DNA from: Suilimivivens sp963638365
GTDB taxonomy: Bacteria; Bacillota; Clostridia; Lachnospirales; Lachnospiraceae
DNA length: 64,000 nt
Assembly (NCBI GenBank): GCA_963638365.1
Contig: CAVHRK010000097.1
Coordinates: 15,536 to 79,535 of the forward strand
Reading direction: 5' to 3'
The position numbers and the translations under genes are program-made. The stretch's first letter is position 1. Every line of letters begins with the position of its first letter. This document shows positions 7,540-16,457 of the stretch, one piece after another. Under the pieces are notes generated by a model, which did no database searches, had not been told where the DNA came from, and worked only from the letters and a program-made list of their open reading frames with translations.

Positions 7540-9558
7540 ATGGAAGAGAAGAACACAACGAAAAGAAGAGAATGGGTGAAGAACGCAGCAATTATATTCT
7601 TAACGATTATGTTGCTGTTGACGTTTTTTTCCAATACGATTATGAATTACTCCCTGCCGGAAGTGGCAACGCAGTATGTACAGACAGGAACGATCACGGC
7701 AAAGGTGCGTGGAACCGGTAAGATCGAGGCTTCCGATCCGTATAATGTCATTGCGAAGGAGTCCCGTGTCATTACCAGTGTAGCGGTAAAGCAGGGCGAT
7801 ACCGTAGAAAAGGATCAGGTGATCTATTATCTGGAAGATGCCGAGAGTGATGAGCTGACGCAGGCAGAAAAGGAACTGGAGGATCTGGAACTGAACTATA
7901 TGAAGGGGCTGTTCGGAGCCAATGTTTCTCCTGAGATCATTACGAAGGTTGCCAACGGAAATATTGACAGCTTCAGCCAGTTACAGGCCAAGGTAACCGA
8001 TATGCAGAACCGTTTGGAAGCTGCAAAGAAGCGTGTGGAGGAATGTCAGAAGAATGTGGATGACCTCACCTTGCAGAGCACGAAGGACACGAATAATGCA
8101 GGTGTGAGTACCAAGAATGATGAATTGAACCGGGATCTGGCAACGGCAGATCTGACCGAGGCACAGAACCGGTTTGAAAAGGATAAGGCAGCGACGATTG
8201 CAAGCCTGAATGCACAGATTACCGAACTGACTTCACAGATCTCGGATCTGGAGAAGCTGCTTAGCAATGCAGAAGCTTCGGCTGGAAGTGGGACTACTAC
8301 TGGTACCGGTAGTGGTAATAATACTTCCACTTCATCATCAACAAGCTATGATGGGCAGAGACAGAAAGCTGTTGAAAGTTTAAGGCAGACTGTGAATTCA
8401 ATGCTGGATGCACTTAAAAAGTCTGATAAACTCCCGGAAAACTCAGAGCTTGCAACTATAGAGGCTAAATATAATGCTATATATGAGGAAATGAAGGATA
8501 AGGAAGAGTATCAGACATTAATTGCAGATTATAATGCTACTCATATGTTGATTGATAATATAGAGCAAAACGCGAAAGATGTTAATAATCTATATGCCAA
8601 TAATCAGACTTTATTGTCAAGAAAAAAAGCAGACTTGGCGAACCTCCAGAAGCAGCTTGCCGAAGTACAGGCAATTACAGCATCCTCCGATGGCGGTGTA
8701 CAGGATGCACAGAACCGCCTGAATCAGGCAAACCGTAATATTTTAGAGATTAACAATGCCAACAGTCAGACGAGTGTGGCATGGCAGAACCGTTTGGCGG
8801 ATGCGAATGCAGCATTGAAGAATGCACAGGCGGTCTATGACTTATTAAAGGAAGAACAGACTTCGCTTGCAGCAGACATCAATGCGGAACTGGATCTGTC
8901 CAAGACGAATAAAGATATTCAGGCAAAGCGGGCAGAGATTGAAAAGCTGAAAGAAAAGTCCATGGGTTCGGCGGTAAAAGCACCGGTAGCGGGAACAATC
9001 TCAAGCGTGAAGTATGTAGCCGGTGAAACCACGAAGCCGGAGGATGTCATGGCAGTAATCCAGCCGGAGGGCAAGGGCTTTACCCTTTCCATATCCGTAA
9101 CGAATGAACAGGCGAAGAAGGTACAGATCGGCGATATGGCAGAATTACAGAATTCCTGGTATTATGATGATGCAAGGGTAATGCTGTCTGCGATCAAGCC
9201 GGATCCGGATAAGCCTGGAACCAATAAGCTTCTGGTATTTGATGTAAGCGGATCGACCATTGAGGCAGATCAGTCCTTAAGCATTTCTGTAGGACAACGC
9301 AGTCAGGAATATGAGCTGGTTGTACCGAACAGTGCCATTCGGGAAGATAACGATGGTAAGTTTATTCTGACGGTGGAATCCAAGAGCAGCCCGTTAGGAA
9401 ACCGTTATATTGCAACCAGAGTTGGTGTAGAAGTACTGGCTTCGGATGATAATAACTCTGCAATTTCCGCACCGCTTTACGGATACGAATATGTTATTAC
9501 GACCTCCACGAAGCCGGTAGAAGCAGGAAAGCAGGTTCGTCTTGCCAATAATTCCTGA
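7540..9558 (+). CDS. HlyD/MacA-like membrane-fusion adaptor with long coiled-coil hairpin
   Basis: A 672-residue adaptor. One N-terminal membrane anchor (AAIIFLTIMLLLTFFSNTI, about residues 15-33) is followed by a biotinyl-lipoyl half-motif (GTGKIEASDPYNVIAKESRV). A very long coiled-coil region fills about residues 85-480. The second half-lipoyl motif KAPVAGTISSVKYVAGE comes near residue 485, then beta-barrel and membrane-proximal domains. Such adaptors normally link an inner-membrane pump to an exit duct or, in Gram-positives, assist MacB-type export. Finding one between sugar-importer permeases and a MacB-core-like protein is odd. ATG 7540 is chosen over 7525 because AGGAGAG (7528-7534) then sits correctly. 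Within the hairpin, about 8280-8640 is distinctly AT-rich and uses codons unlike the rest. Confidence 0.82.
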   Translation: MEEKNTTKRREWVKNAAIIFLTIMLLLTFFSNTIMNYSLPEVATQYVQTGTITAKVRGTGKIEASDPYNVIAKESRVITSVAVKQGDTVEKDQVIYYLEDAESDELTQAEKELEDLELNYMKGLFGANVSPEIITKVANGNIDSFSQLQAKVTDMQNRLEAAKKRVEECQKNVDDLTLQSTKDTNNAGVSTKNDELNRDLATADLTEAQNRFEKDKAATIASLNAQITELTSQISDLEKLLSNAEASAGSGTTTGTGSGNNTSTSSSTSYDGQRQKAVESLRQTVNSMLDALKKSDKLPENSELATIEAKYNAIYEEMKDKEEYQTLIADYNATHMLIDNIEQNAKDVNNLYANNQTLLSRKKADLANLQKQLAEVQAITASSDGGVQDAQNRLNQANRNILEINNANSQTSVAWQNRLADANAALKNAQAVYDLLKEEQTSLAADINAELDLSKTNKDIQAKRAEIEKLKEKSMGSAVKAPVAGTISSVKYVAGETTKPEDVMAVIQPEGKGFTLSISVTNEQAKKVQIGDMAELQNSWYYDDARVMLSAIKPDPDKPGTNKLLVFDVSGSTIEADQSLSISVGQRSQEYELVVPNSAIREDNDGKFILTVESKSSPLGNRYIATRVGVEVLASDDNNSAISAPLYGYEYVITTSTKPVEAGKQVRLANNS

Positions 9559-9613
9559 TGAGGATGCAATAAAGGATAAGAAAATGCAGGGTAGATGAGG
9601 AAAGGAACTTACA

Positions 9614-10717
9614 GTGGGAATAAGGCTTAAACGTTTTTTCTCAAATTTCACAATAAAGCAGATTGTATTTAGCCTGATTACGATTATTTCTCTGTTGTTA
9701 TTTCTCGCTTTGACCATTTGGTCGCATCATCTCACCAGTCAGTTATCCGACCAGAGAGCTGCACAGCGATGGGATAAGGATGGAAAAAGTGTACAGGTAA
9801 GCTGTTATTTCACGGATCAGGTGAAGCTTACCGATATGGAGTTTACAGGCTTTGAAAAGAAGCTCGAACAGATGTTGAAAGAGACACTTCCTGCCGATGA
9901 ATATAGTGAGGAGAATGACCGGCGTCTGGTGGTAGATGGTTATAGTGCCATGGGAACCGTGACCGTGATCAGTGAAAAGGGAAAACTTACCGATGCCAAT
10001 GCCATTGGAATCGGGGGTGACTACTTCCTGTTTCATCCGGTAAAGCTCCTGTCAGGTGGATACTTTACCGGTGAGGATCTGATGCAGGACAGCATTATAT
10101 TGGATACCGAGGGTGCATGGCAATTGTTCGGCTCCAATGATATTGTCGGAAAAAGTGTGATGATCGGCGGTGTGCCACATTATGTAGCCGGAGTGATCGA
10201 GCGTGACAACAGTAAATTTGCGAAGAGTGCCGGGCTAAATAAGACAACCGTATACTTGTCGGATGATTCCCTGCAGGCTTACGGAACGACAGTGGGCATC
10301 AGCAATTATGAAGTACTTGCTCCCAATCCGGTCAAGCATTTTGTCTATAATGCCGTGAAGGAACAGCTTGGCGTGGCAGAGAGTGACATGGTGGTTGTGG
10401 AGAATACGACACGGTTCAAGGTGGAGTCTCTGATTCCGGTGATTCTGGAATTTGGTACACGTTCCATGCAGAATGCCGCAATCCGGTTTCCATTCTGGGA
10501 GAATGTGGCGCGCGGCTATGAAGATGTGTGTGCATTGATTTTGATTTTTCAGTTTTTGTTTTTACTCATTCCGGGGACGATCCTGATTGTCTTTTTGATC
10601 TGGAAATGGAGGCATCGGATGTTTACCTGGAAAGATTTAGGGAACCGTATCATAGATATAAAAGATGGTCTTCGAAAGAAGAGCAGGCGGGAAAAGGAAA
10701 AATGGGAGAATTTCTGA
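9614..10717 (+). CDS. MacB periplasmic-core-like protein with only two membrane segments
   Basis: A 367-residue protein with an N-terminal membrane segment (IVFSLITIISLLLFLALTIW, about residues 17-36). A large extracytoplasmic domain follows, then a C-terminal membrane segment (LILIFQFLFLLIPGTILIVF) and a basic cytoplasmic tail. The middle resembles the MacB_PCD domain: GDYFLFHPVKLLSGGYFTG, then ILDTEGAWQLFGSNDIVGK, then IGGVPHYVAGVIE. A full MacB/FtsX permease has four membrane helices and a fused or partner ATPase. Here the three-helix FtsX block and the ATPase are absent, with no frameshift visible, so it looks like a genuine reduced form. The GTG start has GAGGAAAGGA (9597-9605) upstream. 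It sits directly behind the adaptor, recalling MacA-MacB order. Function is inferred only. Confidence 0.75.
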   Translation: MGIRLKRFFSNFTIKQIVFSLITIISLLLFLALTIWSHHLTSQLSDQRAAQRWDKDGKSVQVSCYFTDQVKLTDMEFTGFEKKLEQMLKETLPADEYSEENDRRLVVDGYSAMGTVTVISEKGKLTDANAIGIGGDYFLFHPVKLLSGGYFTGEDLMQDSIILDTEGAWQLFGSNDIVGKSVMIGGVPHYVAGVIERDNSKFAKSAGLNKTTVYLSDDSLQAYGTTVGISNYEVLAPNPVKHFVYNAVKEQLGVAESDMVVVENTTRFKVESLIPVILEFGTRSMQNAAIRFPFWENVARGYEDVCALILIFQFLFLLIPGTILIVFLIWKWRHRMFTWKDLGNRIIDIKDGLRKKSRREKEKWENF

Positions 10718-10742
10718 TTCCCGGGAGGAAAGGAGGACAATT

Positions 10743-13250
10743 ATGAAAAAGGTAATTGCATCGTTATTGGTTGTAACACTTGCCATTGGGTGTCTTTCCG
10801 GATGTGGAAAGAAAGGAAAGGATGATCTGCAGCAACAGGCAGCATCCAAGGACTATGTGTATAAGCAGGAGGTTATTTCCTATAACGGAGGTGACACAGC
10901 CCCCAGCGGACTGATCCGGATTGGGGATAAGGTCTATGGCTACAGCTATGAATGGCGTGAAATGGACAGCTCTGTAATGCCAAGAACCGATATCGAAGGC
11001 ATGGAAAATGTTGAAAAAGAAGCCGATGCAGAGGATGTAACAGCCGATGCACAGGAAAAATGGATTTTATATGATACAGCAGAAAATACCGATACAGCAA
11101 CGGAAGAGGCTGAAGCAGAAACCAGCACGGAGGAAGCTATAGCAGAAGATATGGCGGTTGGAGACCAGCCGGTAGCAGATGATGCGGCCGACGATGACTA
11201 CGTCGAAACGGAAAGCTATTCTTCCCTGATTTTCTACGAAATTCTGGAGGATGGGACCTTTGGGGAAGGACATGAGCTTCAGGGCGCACCGGATCAGTCT
11301 TTTAATTCATTTGCAGCAGATTCACAGGGAAATCTGTACTGCCTGCGTAACGTGTATGTATACGATGACGGCAGTGCTGACAGCGAGGATCTGTATTACT
11401 TAGAGCAGAAAACGCTGGATGACGAAACGGTGTTCAGCGTCAGTTTGAATGAAATTCCGGAGATAAAGCAGATCGAGGAGCAGCAGGGCTGGCTTTATAT
11501 GAACGGTCTGTATGCAGAGGATGATGCTCTGTATCTTGTCTGTGGAAGCAGCATTTTAAAATTTGATAAGAACGGAAACATGGTTGGCAATGTCGTGAAA
11601 CAGGATACCGAAAATGTGCTCGATGGTGCATCGATTGTCCGGGGCAGAGACGGGAAATATGCAGCCGTTACCTATGGGGATACCGGCATGAAGATTTATC
11701 CGGTAGACCTTGTAAACGGTACGATCGGAACGGGCACGGAACTTCCAAGTAACAGCTATAGTTTCAGCTTTTATCCGGGTTCCGGGTATGACTTCTATGT
11801 GTCTGATAACTATGCGGTCTATGGATATAACCTTGGAGATACCACCGTTACAAAGCTGATGAGCTATGTGGATTCCGATATTGATGTATGGCAGATCAAT
11901 AATATTATTCCGATCAGTGATACCGAGTTCTACGGTTCGTATTCCAGTGCGTCCGACTGGCAGGATGGAATTTCGAAATTCACCAAGGTGGATCCGAAGG
12001 ATGTCAAGGACCGTCAGGTGATTACCCTGGCCATGGCAAGCACCGACTGGAACGTGAAGAGCCGTGTCATTGAATTTAACAAAAAGAACGATACCTACCG
12101 GATCAGTCTGATTGATTATTCCTCGGAAACAGGCGAGTACGAGGAAGGTATTTCCAAAATGAATACGGATATTGTATCCGGTAAAATACCGGATATCATC
12201 TTACTGGATGATTCCATGCCTGCCGACAGCTATATCAGTAAAGGCCTGTTCGAAGATCTCCTTCCGATGATGGAAAAGGATGAAGAGATCGATGTGAATG
12301 ATCTGATGCCGAATGTCATCGAAGCATTTTCCACGGACGGAAAGCTGTATCGTCTGGTGCCGACCTATTCCATAAGGACAATGGTCGCAAAGACCTCCGA
12401 TGTCGGGGAAGAGCGTGGTTGGACCGTAGAAGAGGCAATGGCCCTGTGGGATTCGAAGCCGGAAGGAACCGAGTTTATTGCAGGGGCAACCAGAAGTGAA
12501 ATGCTGAATATGTGTATGAACTTTGCCGGCAGCCAGTTTGTCAATTACAGTACAGGGGACTGCGACTTTAACAACGAAGGCTTCTTGAATTTACTCGAAT
12601 TCCTGAAACGTTTCCCGGTAGAGATGTCGGATGATTATTATACCGATGAATACTGGAATTCCTATGACAGCCTGTGGAGAAGCGGAAAAGTCATTACCCA
12701 GCAGATGTATCTGAGTGATTTCCGTAATTTCAATTATACGGAGAAGGGAAGCTTCGGAGAACCGATTACGATGATCGGATTCCCTTCCGCAGATCAGGAT
12801 GGTTCCATCATCGTGCCAAGCATGCAGTTCGCAATTTCTGCAAAGTCGAAGAATCAGGATGCCGCATGGCAGTTCCTGCGGTATTATCTGACGGAAGACT
12901 ATCAGAATGATGCACCCGGATTCCCGCTCAGCATGAAAGTGTTGGAGAAACGTGCCGTGGAAGCTATGGATCGTCCTTATTATCTGGATGAAAATGGAAA
13001 TAAGGAGTATTATGATGATGTGATCTATATTGATGATGTAGAGATTACGATTGATCCGATGACGCAGGAAGAGGTGGATCACTTTATGGAGAACCTCAAG
13101 TCGTTTAAGAATGTCGGCAGGTATGATGATACGCTGATTAACATCATTACCGAAGAAGCGGAACCTTATTTTAACGGACAGAAGAATGCAAGTGAAGTTG
13201 CACAGATTATTCAGAACCGTGCACAGATTTATCTTCACGAGATACAATAA
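10743..13250 (+). CDS. Second solute-binding lipoprotein, paralogue of the first (propeller-like plus SBP family 1)
   Basis: An 835-residue lipoprotein with lipobox LSGC (acylated Cys21). It shares its architecture and C-terminal half with the lipoprotein at 3385-5649: VIEFNKKNDTYRI, GLFEDLLPMMEK, DGKLYRLVPTYSI, YYLTEDYQND and the ending GQKNASEVAQIIQNRAQIY. The two are clearly duplicates that have diverged. This copy carries a long acidic low-complexity insert (about residues 75-160, rich in Glu, Asp, Ala and Thr) before the beta-rich N-terminal domain. That insert may act as a spacer from the membrane or bind cations. ATG 10743 is chosen because AAGGAGGAC (10731-10738) precedes it, although the frame opens earlier. 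It lies 25 bases after the MacB-like gene and 30 before a diguanylate cyclase, so all are probably one operon. Confidence 0.85.
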   Translation: MKKVIASLLVVTLAIGCLSGCGKKGKDDLQQQAASKDYVYKQEVISYNGGDTAPSGLIRIGDKVYGYSYEWREMDSSVMPRTDIEGMENVEKEADAEDVTADAQEKWILYDTAENTDTATEEAEAETSTEEAIAEDMAVGDQPVADDAADDDYVETESYSSLIFYEILEDGTFGEGHELQGAPDQSFNSFAADSQGNLYCLRNVYVYDDGSADSEDLYYLEQKTLDDETVFSVSLNEIPEIKQIEEQQGWLYMNGLYAEDDALYLVCGSSILKFDKNGNMVGNVVKQDTENVLDGASIVRGRDGKYAAVTYGDTGMKIYPVDLVNGTIGTGTELPSNSYSFSFYPGSGYDFYVSDNYAVYGYNLGDTTVTKLMSYVDSDIDVWQINNIIPISDTEFYGSYSSASDWQDGISKFTKVDPKDVKDRQVITLAMASTDWNVKSRVIEFNKKNDTYRISLIDYSSETGEYEEGISKMNTDIVSGKIPDIILLDDSMPADSYISKGLFEDLLPMMEKDEEIDVNDLMPNVIEAFSTDGKLYRLVPTYSIRTMVAKTSDVGEERGWTVEEAMALWDSKPEGTEFIAGATRSEMLNMCMNFAGSQFVNYSTGDCDFNNEGFLNLLEFLKRFPVEMSDDYYTDEYWNSYDSLWRSGKVITQQMYLSDFRNFNYTEKGSFGEPITMIGFPSADQDGSIIVPSMQFAISAKSKNQDAAWQFLRYYLTEDYQNDAPGFPLSMKVLEKRAVEAMDRPYYLDENGNKEYYDDVIYIDDVEITIDPMTQEEVDHFMENLKSFKNVGRYDDTLINIITEEAEPYFNGQKNASEVAQIIQNRAQIYLHEIQ

Positions 13251-13280
13251 AGAAACAGGGGAATTTCCCGGGAGAACAGA

Positions 13281-14594
13281 ATGAAAAAGCTGAAAGTGAC
13301 AAAACTGCAAGGCACGTTTCTGGCGATGAATCTGCTTCCCATTATCCTTATGGGACTTGTCATTACCATATTCAGTGCCAACCGGTTCGCGACATCCATG
13401 TATCACGAGGCGCAGGGAGGTTTAATGGATCTTTGCAATACGATTCAGGTGACCATTGATGAACTGTACCCCGGAGCATATCATGTGGAAGAAACGGAAG
13501 ATGCGATTTATTTTATGAAGGGCGATCATGTCTTTAATGGCGACTATGAGCTGATTGATTCGGTGAAAAAGGTTGCGAATGTGGATATTACACTTTTTTA
13601 TCAGGATATCCGGGTGGCAACCACTCTTGTAAATCTTAAGGGAGAGCGGGTAGTCGGGACGCAGGTAAGTCCTGTCGTAAAGCGGGATGTATTGGATCAG
13701 GCCGATGATATGTTTTATTCGTCCGTTATGGTAGAGGATGAACGATATTTTGCCTATTATGCGCCACTGTTTGCAGAGGATGGAAGCTGCATCGGAATGA
13801 TTTTCGTTGCACAGCCCTCCGCAAATGTGGAGCGGCTGATTCGCAGTTCCATTACGCCGATGGTTGTGATTGCAATTCTTGTTATGATTCTGGTTGCCCT
13901 TGTGACCATCCACTATACGGCAGGACTTGTCGATACGATCAAGAAGATTGAGACATATATGGCAAATATTGCCAAAGGATATCTCCATGACGCGTTGGAC
14001 TATGAGGTCCTGAAGCGTGAGGATGAGCTGGGTGAAATGGGAAGAAATGCTGTCCGTATGCAGAAGTCTTTGCGGGAGCTTGTGGAAGAGGACACCTTAA
14101 CCGGACTCAACAACCGCCGCAGTGGAGAAAAGAAGCTGCAGCAGACCTATGAGGACTATACGAAGCGTGGCATCGGCTACTGTGTGGCACTTGGAGATAT
14201 TGATTTCTTTAAGCGGGTCAATGATACTTATGGGCATGACTGCGGAGATGTGGTGCTGACCGAAATTGCAAAGAGGATGAAGTACTTCATGCGCGACAAG
14301 GGCTATGCGGTACGCTGGGGCGGTGAGGAATTTCTGCTGGTGTTCCCGGAATCCCATATGGATGAAGTCGAAGAAGTTATGAATGAATTTATCCACGAAC
14401 TGGATGCACATTCCATTTCCTATAAAGAGGAGATTGAAGTTCATGTGACAATGACCTTTGGTATTGTGGAAGCCGGAGAACAGTTCCCTAATATTGACAG
14501 CATGGTGAGTGGTGCGGACCGGCGGCTTTATATCGGAAAACAGAACGGGCGGAATCAGGTTGTGGCAGAAGAACAATCAGAACAAGATTTGTAA
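13281..14594 (+). CDS. Membrane diguanylate cyclase (extracellular sensor, HAMP-like linker, GGDEF)
   Basis: A 437-residue c-di-GMP synthase. TM1 is about residues 14-33. The extracellular sensor spans about 38-190 and looks cache-like (YYAPLFAEDGSCIGMIFVAQP is a typical single-cache ending). TM2 is about 193-213, followed by a HAMP-like segment to about 265. The GGDEF domain begins at DTLTGLNNRR. The active-site motif is GGEEF (about residues 346-350), an accepted active variant. The product-inhibition I-site RxxD appears as RDKG, so feedback inhibition is probably lost. It is 30 bases behind the second binding lipoprotein and has no separate promoter that I can see. Its sensor may therefore respond to the same ligand or interact with that lipoprotein (inference). 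Confidence 0.9.
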   Translation: MKKLKVTKLQGTFLAMNLLPIILMGLVITIFSANRFATSMYHEAQGGLMDLCNTIQVTIDELYPGAYHVEETEDAIYFMKGDHVFNGDYELIDSVKKVANVDITLFYQDIRVATTLVNLKGERVVGTQVSPVVKRDVLDQADDMFYSSVMVEDERYFAYYAPLFAEDGSCIGMIFVAQPSANVERLIRSSITPMVVIAILVMILVALVTIHYTAGLVDTIKKIETYMANIAKGYLHDALDYEVLKREDELGEMGRNAVRMQKSLRELVEEDTLTGLNNRRSGEKKLQQTYEDYTKRGIGYCVALGDIDFFKRVNDTYGHDCGDVVLTEIAKRMKYFMRDKGYAVRWGGEEFLLVFPESHMDEVEEVMNEFIHELDAHSISYKEEIEVHVTMTFGIVEAGEQFPNIDSMVSGADRRLYIGKQNGRNQVVAEEQSEQDL

Positions 14595-14614
14595 TCTTTT
14601 GTAATGGATTTGAA

Positions 14615-14643
14615 AAGACATCCTCCAGTAAAAAAGCTATACT
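14615..14643 (+). promoter_or_regulatory. Possible promoter of eda-kdgK
   Basis: AAGACA (14615-14620) and TATACT (14638-14643) are 17 bases apart, with the eda start at 14675. The -35 is weak, which fits an activator-dependent or induced gene. No operator palindrome is evident. Confidence 0.4.
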
Positions 14644-14674
14644 AAAGACAGCAGAAGAAATGGAGGATGGAAGC

Positions 14675-15322
14675 ATGAATCCAGTTTTTGAACAAATGAG
14701 CCGGATCGGGATTGTTCCGGTCATTGCATTAGAGGATGCAGCAGATGCGGCACCTTTGGCGGAAGCATTATTAAAGGGTGGAATTTCCTGTGCGGAGGTG
14801 ACGTTCCGGACGGCTGCCGCAGAAGAGACGATCCGGAAGATGAGTGAAGAATATCCGGAAATGCTGGTCGGGGCGGGAACGGTACTGACCACCGAACAGG
14901 CAGACCGTGCGGTTGCAGCAGGTGCGAAGTTTATCGTAAGCCCGGGATTAAATCCGGTAACCGTAAAGCATTGTCAGGAAAAGGAGATCCCGGTGATTCC
15001 CGGAATCATGACTCCGTCGGAAATCGAACTGGCATTGAGTCTGGGACTTACGGAAGTGAAGTTTTTCCCGGCAGAAGCGGCAGGCGGTATCAAGATGATT
15101 CAGGCAATGAGTGCACCCTACGGCAATGTCCGTTTCATGCCAACAGGTGGAATCAGCCTTGCCAATATGGAGGACTATTTAAGCTTTCCAAAGGTATTTG
15201 CCTGTGGAGGAAGCTGGATGGTGAAGAAGGATCTGATTCAGGCAGGTGCATTTGACCGGATTGCGGAATTAAGCCGTCAGGCCGTACAGAAGAAGGAGGA
15301 AATCCGTTCATGTCAAAAGTAG
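14675..15322 (+). CDS. eda: KDPG/KHG aldolase
   Basis: A 215-residue class I aldolase that cleaves 2-keto-3-deoxy-6-phosphogluconate to pyruvate and glyceraldehyde 3-phosphate, the last step of hexuronate breakdown and of the Entner-Doudoroff route. Family marks are GIVPVIALED near the N-terminus, the EVTFRT segment, VGAGTVL and SPGLNP. The Schiff-base lysine is in EVKFFPAEAAGG (about residue 130), and the phosphate-binding MPTGGIS follows. ATG 14675 is preferred over 14660 because GGAGG (14662-14666) then lies 8 bases upstream. Its stop overlaps the start of the kinase gene by 13 bases, so the last two pathway steps are translationally linked. Confidence 0.93.
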   Translation: MNPVFEQMSRIGIVPVIALEDAADAAPLAEALLKGGISCAEVTFRTAAAEETIRKMSEEYPEMLVGAGTVLTTEQADRAVAAGAKFIVSPGLNPVTVKHCQEKEIPVIPGIMTPSEIELALSLGLTEVKFFPAEAAGGIKMIQAMSAPYGNVRFMPTGGISLANMEDYLSFPKVFACGGSWMVKKDLIQAGAFDRIAELSRQAVQKKEEIRSCQK

Positions 15323-16341
15323 TTACGATGGGGGAAATCATGCTCCGGCTGTCGACCCCGAATTTTGAAAAGTTTATTCAGGCAGATGAATTTGATATTA
15401 ATTATGGCGGTGGAGAGGCGAATGTTGCCGTATCCCTTGCCAATTATGGATACGATACCGAATATGTGACGGCCGTACCCGACAACGAGATCGGGGAATG
15501 CGCCGTAGCTGCATTGCGTAAGTACAATGTGGGAACAAAGTACATTGCACGCTGTGGGGAACGCCTTGGCATCTATTATCTGGAATCCGGTTCTGCCATG
15601 CGTCCGTCCAAAGTGGTGTATGACCGTGCCCATTCCTCGATTTCCACCGCAACGGAGCAGGAGTTTGATTTTGATACGATCTTTGCGGATGCGGACTGGT
15701 TCCATTTTACCGGAATCACCCCGGCTATCTCGGACTCGGCGGCAGAGCTTACCGAGAAAGCGCTGATTGCAGCCAAGAAGCATGGTGTGAAGGTTTCGGT
15801 GGATCTGAATTTCCGTAAGAAGCTGTGGACGTCCGAAAAGGCACAGCGTGTCATGACAGGCCTCATGAAATATGTGGATGTCTGCATTGGAAACGAAGAG
15901 GATGCGGAACTCGTACTTGGCTTTAAACCGGCGCAGACCGATGTGGTAAGCGGAAATCTCGAGCTTGCCGGATATCGTTCGATTTTTGAACAGATGGTAG
16001 AAAAGTTTGGATTTGAATATTGTGTTTCTTCCTTACGTGTGAGCCATTCGGCTTCCGATAACGGATGGTCGGCGTGCATGTATGCAAGGGATACGAAGGA
16101 GTTCTATCATTCCAGAGAGTATCAGATCCGTCCGATTGTGGACCGCGTAGGTGGTGGAGATTCCTTTGCAGCCGGTGTGATCTGCGGATTGCTGGATGGT
16201 AAGAAATTTCAGGATGCATTGGAGTTTGCGGTAGCGGCTTCTGCATTAAAGCATACGATTCCGGGGGACTTTAATCTGGTATCCCGGAAGGAAGTGGAAA
16301 CCCTGGCAGGAGGAGATGCTTCCGGACGGGTACAGCGATAG
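15310..16341 (+). CDS. kdgK: 2-keto-3-deoxygluconate kinase, PfkB family
   Basis: A 343-residue PfkB-family sugar kinase. It starts with VVTMGEIMLRLSTP and has the substrate-binding GGGEANVAVSLA segment. The C-terminal PfkB signature is VGGGDSFAAGVICG (near residue 280), with the catalytic aspartate. Pairing with eda by a 13-base overlap makes 2-keto-3-deoxygluconate the likely substrate, giving KDPG for the aldolase. Other PfkB substrates such as fructose cannot be excluded by sequence alone. It converges on uxaC across a bidirectional terminator. Confidence 0.87.
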   Translation: MSKVVTMGEIMLRLSTPNFEKFIQADEFDINYGGGEANVAVSLANYGYDTEYVTAVPDNEIGECAVAALRKYNVGTKYIARCGERLGIYYLESGSAMRPSKVVYDRAHSSISTATEQEFDFDTIFADADWFHFTGITPAISDSAAELTEKALIAAKKHGVKVSVDLNFRKKLWTSEKAQRVMTGLMKYVDVCIGNEEDAELVLGFKPAQTDVVSGNLELAGYRSIFEQMVEKFGFEYCVSSLRVSHSASDNGWSACMYARDTKEFYHSREYQIRPIVDRVGGGDSFAAGVICGLLDGKKFQDALEFAVAASALKHTIPGDFNLVSRKEVETLAGGDASGRVQR

Positions 16342-16398
16342 CCAGAGGGCAGATCTGAATTGAGCATTTCCAGAAAGTAATGAAAGTGATGATAGAAA

Positions 16399-16436
16399 AG
16401 CCGGTGCATACCATACGATGCACCGGCTGATTTTAT
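16399..16436. terminator. Bidirectional terminator between kdgK and uxaC
   Basis: AGCCGGTGCAT (16399-16409) pairs perfectly with ATGCACCGGCT (16418-16428) around an 8-base loop. On the plus strand GATTTTAT follows. On the minus strand the stem is followed by TTTTCTATC. It serves both converging genes. Confidence 0.85.
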
Positions 16437-16457
16437 GCCTTGATAAATAAAAGGTAT

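Noticed and set aside
12591..13406. Minus-strand frame of 271 codons over the second lipoprotein end and cyclase start
   Set aside because: His/Ile-rich shadow of two well-supported plus genes; no ribosome site.
13422..14576. Minus-strand frames opposite the diguanylate cyclase
   Set aside because: Composition is that of reverse-complement codons, with no start signals.
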